64,000 nt of DNA. Origin: a sulfur-oxidizing endosymbiont of Gigantopelta aegis (GTDB taxonomy: Bacteria > Pseudomonadota > Gammaproteobacteria > GRL18). Positions 58,944 through 64,000 of this stretch are shown here, piece by piece. The stretch is from positions 2,963,157 through 3,027,156 of the forward strand of contig NZ_JAEHGE010000001.1 in NCBI RefSeq assembly GCF_016097415.1, read 5' to 3'. Each line of letters starts with the position of its first letter. Positions within the stretch are counted from its first letter, which is position 1. Made by a program: the position numbers and the translations under genes. A model generated the notes under the pieces. That model was not told the origin of the DNA. It ran no database searches and saw only the letters and a program-made list of their open reading frames with translations.

Positions 58944-59738
58944 TTACATTTTACTATATAAATATGTTGCCGTATCCATATATTTTAATAGTTGATTGAC
59001 GGTCAGAGAGACCAGAAAGGCGTTGTGGGTATTATCCAGGGAATGACTAAATAAATTAAATGAGCGATCAGCCTTTGCCAAAAGCCCTTCGACTTCAGGG
59101 GTATTATGCTTATACTGATTCAAATATACTAAGCCCTCAGTAAAAGCCTGGCGTGACTCAGCTAATTCATCACGATAGAAATCATCGTTAAAGCCCCAGT
59201 CACGTAACAAATAAAATAGTTCAATGCGTTGACTTAACATCCGCTGACGACCAGCCACATTAACAATTTTAGCCAGTTCTTTACCTGACTTTTTTTCTAA
59301 ATCCAGTACGATTTGATGGGATAATGCGAGTAATTTTTCGTTCATTTTAATCAGTGGAGGGATATTATCTTTTGTTGCCGGAGCCAAAATCAAAGTTTTG
59401 TATTGTGGCATCATTTGCTTGATACTTTTCAGTGAATCATTAATTTCTTCAATATCAGTAAATTCACTGATTAATAATAGGCCATTTTCAAAACGACTGA
59501 GGGATTTATAGAGCTTTTTTTCTGGTTGATTATAGAATTGATCCTGGCCTATCTGACAATAGGATTTTAGGATTTTCTGAGTGAGCATTCGCTGCAAGCC
59601 AGCGCGGTTTATTGCCTCATTCAGCTCTGTGTCTGAATGTGTAGTCGATGCATTCACAGGTAAAATGAGTATCAGACTAAATAGTATCAAAAAAATTATC
59701 TGAGTGGGGGTATTTGAACAAAAGTGAGTTTTGACCAT
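58944..59738 (-). CDS. exported PilJ-type (T4P chemotransducer N-terminal) domain protein
   Basis: A 264-aa protein with a signal peptide (TQIIFLILFSLILILPVNA) and two copies of the PilJ helix motif AGxQRMLxQ: INRAGLQRMLTQKILKSYC near residue 45 and VNVAGRQRMLSQRIELFYLL near 160. Such domains sense ligands in pilus-linked chemoreceptors, but this protein lacks HAMP and signalling parts. It probably acts as a periplasmic ligand-binding partner. It is preceded by an AT-rich gap of 164 bp without other features. Confidence 0.85.
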   Translation of the reverse strand: MVKTHFCSNTPTQIIFLILFSLILILPVNASTTHSDTELNEAINRAGLQRMLTQKILKSYCQIGQDQFYNQPEKKLYKSLSRFENGLLLISEFTDIEEINDSLKSIKQMMPQYKTLILAPATKDNIPPLIKMNEKLLALSHQIVLDLEKKSGKELAKIVNVAGRQRMLSQRIELFYLLRDWGFNDDFYRDELAESRQAFTEGLVYLNQYKHNTPEVEGLLAKADRSFNLFSHSLDNTHNAFLVSLTVNQLLKYMDTATYLYSKM

Positions 59739-59902
59739 TATGTTACCTAATTTAAGCTTGGGTTCTGGTTGATAATTAACTTTAATGTTCGGTAGTGCTG
59801 TACTGTATTGGTGCGCTTGGTTTGACTTATAATATCAAAATTAAAAAAAAATGAAACTAGTTAGGGTAATTACTTAGTTGACTTCTTGATCAATATCAAA
59901 TT

Positions 59903-60421
59903 TCAGTATTTTTGTGCCTTCTGAGGTTCACCCAATTCAATATAGCTTTGTTTGATGACTTTGGAGTTGTTCTTTTTTAATTGCGGGTTATTTTTACCCA
60001 GATTATTGGATTTTAATGCTTGCTGAATGGCTTGCTGATAATCTTGCTGATAAAACTTTAATACTGCCATATTGTGCCATAGCCAGGCATTGCCCGGTTC
60101 TATGCGCAGGGCACGTTTTAGCAGATTTTCTGCACTATTATAATCATATTGTTCAATGGCTGATTTTGACTGTGCAAGCAGATCCAGTACAGCTTCACGA
60201 CTGGCAGGTGGAGAGGATTTTTTGCGTGTCATCGGGGTGCCACGATCCAGCGCCGCAGTAGTAATAACTTTGGGCTGGTGTTGGTCTTCGCTATTCACTG
60301 TGCGATCTTCTACCGGTGGTTTATCTGGCATGCTCGTGCGATTGTAGGGGGAATCTTTAATGCTGGTACAACCATTGATTAGACTGAGAATGAAGATGAT
60401 TAATAAGTATATTTTGATCAT
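59903..60421 (-). CDS. TPR-repeat lipoprotein
   Basis: A 172-aa lipoprotein (signal YLLIIFILSLINGC, lipobox LINGC with acylated Cys) followed by a Pro/Thr-rich linker and at least two TPR units around 80-150 (AIEQYDYNSAENLLKRALRIEPGNAWLWHNMAVLKFYQQDY). Such proteins are protein-protein scaffolds of the outer membrane. It is co-directional with the PBP1b gene downstream, with repeat R5-3 in the 187-bp gap. Confidence 0.85.
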   Translation of the reverse strand: MIKIYLLIIFILSLINGCTSIKDSPYNRTSMPDKPPVEDRTVNSEDQHQPKVITTAALDRGTPMTRKKSSPPASREAVLDLLAQSKSAIEQYDYNSAENLLKRALRIEPGNAWLWHNMAVLKFYQQDYQQAIQQALKSNNLGKNNPQLKKNNSKVIKQSYIELGEPQKAQKY

Positions 60422-60479
60422 TTTAGGCTCATTGAGTATTGAATTTAGCTTCTCCCTTTGAAAATGAGGGGAGGTGACT

Positions 60480-60569
60480 GTAGGGTGGGCACGCTTTTTG
60501 TGCCCACGCTGAAAGAGTAAATATAGAGTATTGAGTCAGCGTGGGCAGATAAAGCCATGCCCACCCTAC
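60480..60569. repeat. dispersed hairpin repeat family R5, copy 3
   Basis: GTAGGGTGGGCACGCTTTTTGTG and its near complement at the end (60569), with an inner GCGTGGGCA arm. It is the same 90-bp type as copy 2. It lies between the TPR lipoprotein gene and the PBP1b gene, both on the minus strand. Confidence 0.88.
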
Positions 60570-60608
60570 TATTTTATACTGATAAATAGCCCTATTTACG
60601 GATGGGCA

Positions 60609-62957
60609 CTAATTAAATAAACGATCTAACCAGTTTACCTTATTTTTGCCACAAGTCTGAGTGTTTTGTGGTTCACTGCCAATGATAAAGGGCAAATATT
60701 CAGTATTTTCACAACGTCCGGTCAATGTTAATTGCTTCATCGAATCAATCCAGAACCATTTTATATTTTCTGGCTGGTTTTGCTCCAAGACTCCAACATC
60801 CAATTGTTTCATCATCTTGCCCCATACTTTTAACGCCCCCGAAGATCCGGTTAGGCCTGCTGGGCTGTTGTCGTCATGCCCAAGCCAGACAACTCCGACC
60901 AGGTTATTACCAAAACCTGCAAACCAGCTATCACGCAATTCATTGGTAGTGCCAGTTTTGCCCGCCAAGTTATAATGGGCTGGAATATAACGAGTCATTC
61001 CCCGACCGGTACCCATGCTCACCGCTTCTTGTAGGTTGGCATTGACCAGATAAGTGGCACTTGCGTCCACTTTGCGCTCCACTCTTACCGGAAACTGTTG
61101 CAAGGACTCATTATTTTCATCTTGTACCGATACAATGGTATGCAAGGGTGAATAAAATCCCTGATCGGCCAGTGTTTGATACATTTGTGCCACCTGAATA
61201 GGTGATAGTGTCAAGGAGCCTAATAAGACTGCCGGATAGGGTAAGGCATCGGTGTCAACACCTAGTTTTCGCACCGTATTAAGCACTTTATCAACGCCTA
61301 TTTCCATGCCCAGTCTAGCGGTTGAAAGGTTATAGGACTTTGCCAGAGCAAGGTGTAAAGGCACTAAGCCATGTTCTTTTTTATCAAAGTTTTTCGGTTT
61401 CCATAATTTACCTTTAACACTTTTGGCGGAAAAGGATTTATCTTTTATTAACGACGCTAAAGTATAACCCTGTTCCATCGCCGTGAGGTAAATTGCTGGT
61501 TTAATCAAGGAACCAATGGGTCGGCGGGCATTAATGGCGCGGTTAAAGTCCCCTTCCCGACTTTCTTTGCCCCCCACAATGGCTAAGATTTCTGCGGAAT
61601 CCCGATGGCTGACCACAATCGCACCTTGTAGTTGTTTTGAGAACTTTTTACCCCAACTTTTGAGCTGACTCGCAAGGGCATTTTCTGCCGCCCATTGTAC
61701 TTGTGGATTCAGGGTAGTGAAGATGCGCAAGCCTTTGTCAGTCAGATCATCCTGATCATAATTTTCCTGTAACTGGGTTTTCACACTATCCAAAAAGGCG
61801 GGAAAAGGTGAATTGCTTAATGACCAGCGACGACTGATCCCCAAGCTACTTGTTATTGCCTTTTGATAATGATTTTGCGTCAATAAGCCTTGCTCTAACA
61901 TAACTTTTAATACGGTATTGCGACGTTTTAGCGCACGCTTTTTGTTATTTCTAGGATTGTAAAAAGAAGGGCCTTTAACCAGTCCCACCAATAAGGCGAT
62001 TTGTGGCTGGCTCAATTGTGTCACCGGACGCTTGAAATAGTATTCACTGGCCAGGGCAAAACCATGAATAGCACGGCGACCATCCTGACCGAGATAGACT
62101 TCATTAATATAAGCCGTGAGAATTTCATCTTTAGAATAATGGTATTCCAGCAATAAGGACATAATGGCCTCATTGATTTTTCTCACTAGGGTGCGTTCAC
62201 GGGTTAGAAAATAATTTTTCACTAGTTGCTGAGTTAAAGTACTGCCCCCCTGCACGGTTGCACCCGCTTTAAGATTAGCCCACATTGCTCTGGCAATACC
62301 CTTGGGGTCAATGCCATAGTGCTGATAGAAATTTCTATCTTCGACGGCCAATAAAGTATTTTTGAGTTTTTGCGGAATGTCTTCCTGACTCAGCAATAGG
62401 CGATCTTCATGTAAGCGCGGATGGATACTACCAATTTGAGCGGGGTCAAGGCGCACTAAGGCGAGTTTTTTTCGTTTTTCCCTATCATAAATTGAGCTAA
62501 TGCCCCGAGTATTGAATTGAATACGTAATTTATGAGACGCTTCTTCACCATCGGGGAAAGCAAATTTACGGGTGACTAATTCAATGCGCTGACCACCTCG
62601 GGCAAAGCTACCCTGAGTAGATGCCTGTCGATCTTTTCGATACGCGGCAAGCTTGAGTTCCTGCTCAAATTGCTTGGCGGTAATTTTGAGTCCGGGATAA
62701 ATTTCGAGAGAACGCGCATACACTTTTGCCGGAATCGACCAGCGCCGCCCTTCAAATTTGTCTTTGATGATATTGTTTAGATAAAGCGTGTAAAACGTTA
62801 GGATAATACTACCGAACAAAAAACTCCAAAGGATGAGTTTTTTTAAACCCTGCCATACACGCCCGAAAAAAGAGCGTTTATTAGCAGCGCGCTTTTTACG
62901 GCCTTTTTTTGCACGTTTTTTAGCACTTTTATGAGTAGTCGCTTTTTTTACCGGCAT
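60609..62957 (-). CDS. mrcB: penicillin-binding protein 1B (bifunctional transglycosylase/transpeptidase)
   Basis: 782 aa: a basic cytoplasmic start (KKATTHKSAKKRAKKGRKKR), one TM (LILWSFLFGSIILTFYTLYL), a UB2H-like region, glycosyltransferase domain with EDRNFYQHYGID, GGSTLTQQLVKN and the KDEILTAYINEVYLGQ block. The transpeptidase has SxxK in RPIGSLIKPAIYL (Ser nucleophile), SYN and KTGTTNELRDSW. It polymerises and cross-links peptidoglycan. Length matches E. coli PBP1b (about 844 aa) with a shorter tail. The N-terminal gene edge lies 8 bp from cysS. Confidence 0.95.
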   Translation of the reverse strand: MPVKKATTHKSAKKRAKKGRKKRAANKRSFFGRVWQGLKKLILWSFLFGSIILTFYTLYLNNIIKDKFEGRRWSIPAKVYARSLEIYPGLKITAKQFEQELKLAAYRKDRQASTQGSFARGGQRIELVTRKFAFPDGEEASHKLRIQFNTRGISSIYDREKRKKLALVRLDPAQIGSIHPRLHEDRLLLSQEDIPQKLKNTLLAVEDRNFYQHYGIDPKGIARAMWANLKAGATVQGGSTLTQQLVKNYFLTRERTLVRKINEAIMSLLLEYHYSKDEILTAYINEVYLGQDGRRAIHGFALASEYYFKRPVTQLSQPQIALLVGLVKGPSFYNPRNNKKRALKRRNTVLKVMLEQGLLTQNHYQKAITSSLGISRRWSLSNSPFPAFLDSVKTQLQENYDQDDLTDKGLRIFTTLNPQVQWAAENALASQLKSWGKKFSKQLQGAIVVSHRDSAEILAIVGGKESREGDFNRAINARRPIGSLIKPAIYLTAMEQGYTLASLIKDKSFSAKSVKGKLWKPKNFDKKEHGLVPLHLALAKSYNLSTARLGMEIGVDKVLNTVRKLGVDTDALPYPAVLLGSLTLSPIQVAQMYQTLADQGFYSPLHTIVSVQDENNESLQQFPVRVERKVDASATYLVNANLQEAVSMGTGRGMTRYIPAHYNLAGKTGTTNELRDSWFAGFGNNLVGVVWLGHDDNSPAGLTGSSGALKVWGKMMKQLDVGVLEQNQPENIKWFWIDSMKQLTLTGRCENTEYLPFIIGSEPQNTQTCGKNKVNWLDRLFN

Positions 62958-62965
62958 ATTCAGAC

Positions 62966-64000
62966 TTATTTCCTGCGCCAGCGTGTGCCTTCAGCAGTAT
63001 CTTCCAATAAAATGTCTTCGCCATCCAGCACATCACGAATGCGATCACATTCTGACCAGTTTTTTTCTTGCTTGGCGGTCGCACGTTGCTCAATTAATGC
63101 GTTGATCTCATCATCGGATAAACCACCTTCTGTACTACTGCCTTGTAAAAACTGCTGGGCATCGTTCTCTAATAGGCCTAATAATTCCGCCAAAAGCTTT
63201 AGTTGCCCCGCCAGTGCAGTCGCCTGTGCTGTGTCCGATGTTTTTAAGCGATTAATTTCATGGCTCATATCAAAGAGTACGGAAATCGCCATTGGGGTAT
63301 TAAAATCATCATCCATCGCTTGGAAAAAACGCTGTGCATAGCCCTGTACATAGTCGCTCTGTTCATCCAAAACCGTCGCATCCGACAATTCTAAACCTAA
63401 TAAAGCCTGATACAAGGTGGTCAGAGACGATTTTGCTTTATCCAGATTTTCATCAGAATAATTCAAGGGGCTCATATAGTGACTATTGAGAATAAAATAG
63501 CGAATGACTTCCGGTGCATAGGTTTTCAGTACATCACGAATAATGAAGAAGTTGCCCAAGGATTTAGACATTTTTTCATCATCAACACGTACAAAACCGT
63601 TATGAATCCAATAATTAACAAATTTATGTCCGGTACAGCCTTCAGATTGAGCGATTTCATTTTCATGATGGGGAAATTTCAGATCCAAACCACCCCCATG
63701 AATATCAAAGTGATCACCTAGACATTTAACGGACATGGCTGAACATTCAATATGCCAACCGGGACGTCCCTCACCCCAGGGTGATGCCCAACTAGGCTCA
63801 CCGGGTTTGGCTTTTTTCCACAAAACGAAATCCATGGGGTCACGCTTGGCCTGTTCGACTTCAACGCGACTACCCGACTGCAAGTCATCGAGGTTCTTTT
63901 TTGCCAGTTTGCCATAATCGGCAAATTGACTCACTTGATAATAGACATCACCATTGTCAGCATAGTAGGCCATTCCCTTATCAATCAAGGTTTGGATCAT
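62966..64000 (-). CDS. cysS: cysteine--tRNA ligase (N-terminus beyond the window)
   Basis: 344 residues of the C-terminal three quarters. Zinc ligands [14 protein letters not shown]...[20 protein letters not shown] (Cys, His, Glu) and KMSKS motif [13 protein letters not shown] are present; DALR-like domain and the C-terminal [24 protein letters not shown] close the protein. The HIGH motif and start lie outside. The frame is open at 64000. It ends 8 bp before the PBP1b start on the same strand. Confidence 0.93.
   Translation of the reverse strand: MIQTLIDKGMAYYADNGDVYYQVSQFADYGKLAKKNLDDLQSGSRVEVEQAKRDPMDFVLWKKAKPGEPSWASPWGEGRPGWHIECSAMSVKCLGDHFDIHGGGLDLKFPHHENEIAQSEGCTGHKFVNYWIHNGFVRVDDEKMSKSLGNFFIIRDVLKTYAPEVIRYFILNSHYMSPLNYSDENLDKAKSSLTTLYQALLGLELSDATVLDEQSDYVQGYAQRFFQAMDDDFNTPMAISVLFDMSHEINRLKTSDTAQATALAGQLKLLAELLGLLENDAQQFLQGSSTEGGLSDDEINALIEQRATAKQEKNWSECDRIRDVLDGEDILLEDTAEGTRWRRK

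Overview
The window is a piece of an AT-rich gammaproteobacterial chromosome. The evidence is a typical housekeeping gene set (ScpAB, LolD with a LolC/E-type permease, DksA, GluQRS, SfsA, YciB/YciI, MutS, PBP1b, GalU, DUF2058, DUF3579). A CbbY-type phosphatase (usually linked to Calvin-cycle carbon fixation), a PEP-CTERM exported protein, a SulP anion transporter, a lone rubredoxin and several c-di-GMP/chemotaxis genes fit a free-living or symbiotic environmental (possibly chemoautotrophic) bacterium. The species cannot be fixed from this sequence. No tRNA, rRNA or CRISPR array was seen. Layout: 0.1-6.4 kb, minus strand: scpB, scpA, a DUF2442/DUF4160 pair (DUF4160 frameshifted), trpS, an M50 protease, a YciO-type Sua5 protein and a PHP phosphoesterase. 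6.7-8.4 kb, plus strand: yciB, yciI, a parvulin. 8.5-11.2 kb: a chemoreceptor gene broken by an IS3-family remnant. 11.3-18 kb, minus strand: rhodanese, HD-GYP, lolD, lolC/E, sfsA, aminotransferase and cbbY, partly overlapping. 18.4-32.4 kb: dksA, DUF3579, gluQRS, acs, tag, yjfB, SulP, M20 hydrolase, GAF, Hsp20, rubredoxin, YebG and several small conserved unknowns, with many hairpin repeats between them. 32.6-36.7 kb: an RluA-type pseudouridine synthase gene split by an IS3-family copy, then ppnN. 36.9-42.6 kb: MltD-like transglycosylase, DUF2058, galU, cdsA. 42.8-45.8 kb: PEP-CTERM protein, a short twin-arginine peptide and an HprK-like kinase cut off by another IS copy. 46-53.7 kb: mutS, whose last 56 codons are displaced about 5 kb by an IS3-family copy plus an IS66-family element that itself carries an IS3-family copy. 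53.7-64 kb: a PhnD-like binding protein (frameshifted) with a GGDEF-EAL protein, DUF938 methyltransferase, an acyltransferase-fold protein, a PilJ-domain protein, a TPR lipoprotein, PBP1b and cysS (cut by the window end). The main theme is genome disruption by transposable elements. Five copies (A-E) of one IS3-family element of about 1.51 kb are present. Three keep exact 3-bp target duplications (TAA, TCT, CAC), and the IS66-family element keeps a perfect 8-bp one (AAATAACG). Removing them in silico restores continuous reading frames for mutS and for the rluA-type gene. In addition, at least five families of dispersed hairpin (MITE/REP-like) repeats occupy intergenic regions, several directly at gene 3' ends. 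Frameshifts in the IS66 transposase, the PhnD gene, DUF4160 and IS copies are mostly single-base losses in homopolymers. Either mismatch-repair weakening after mutS disruption or long-read consensus error could cause this, and the sequence alone cannot decide.
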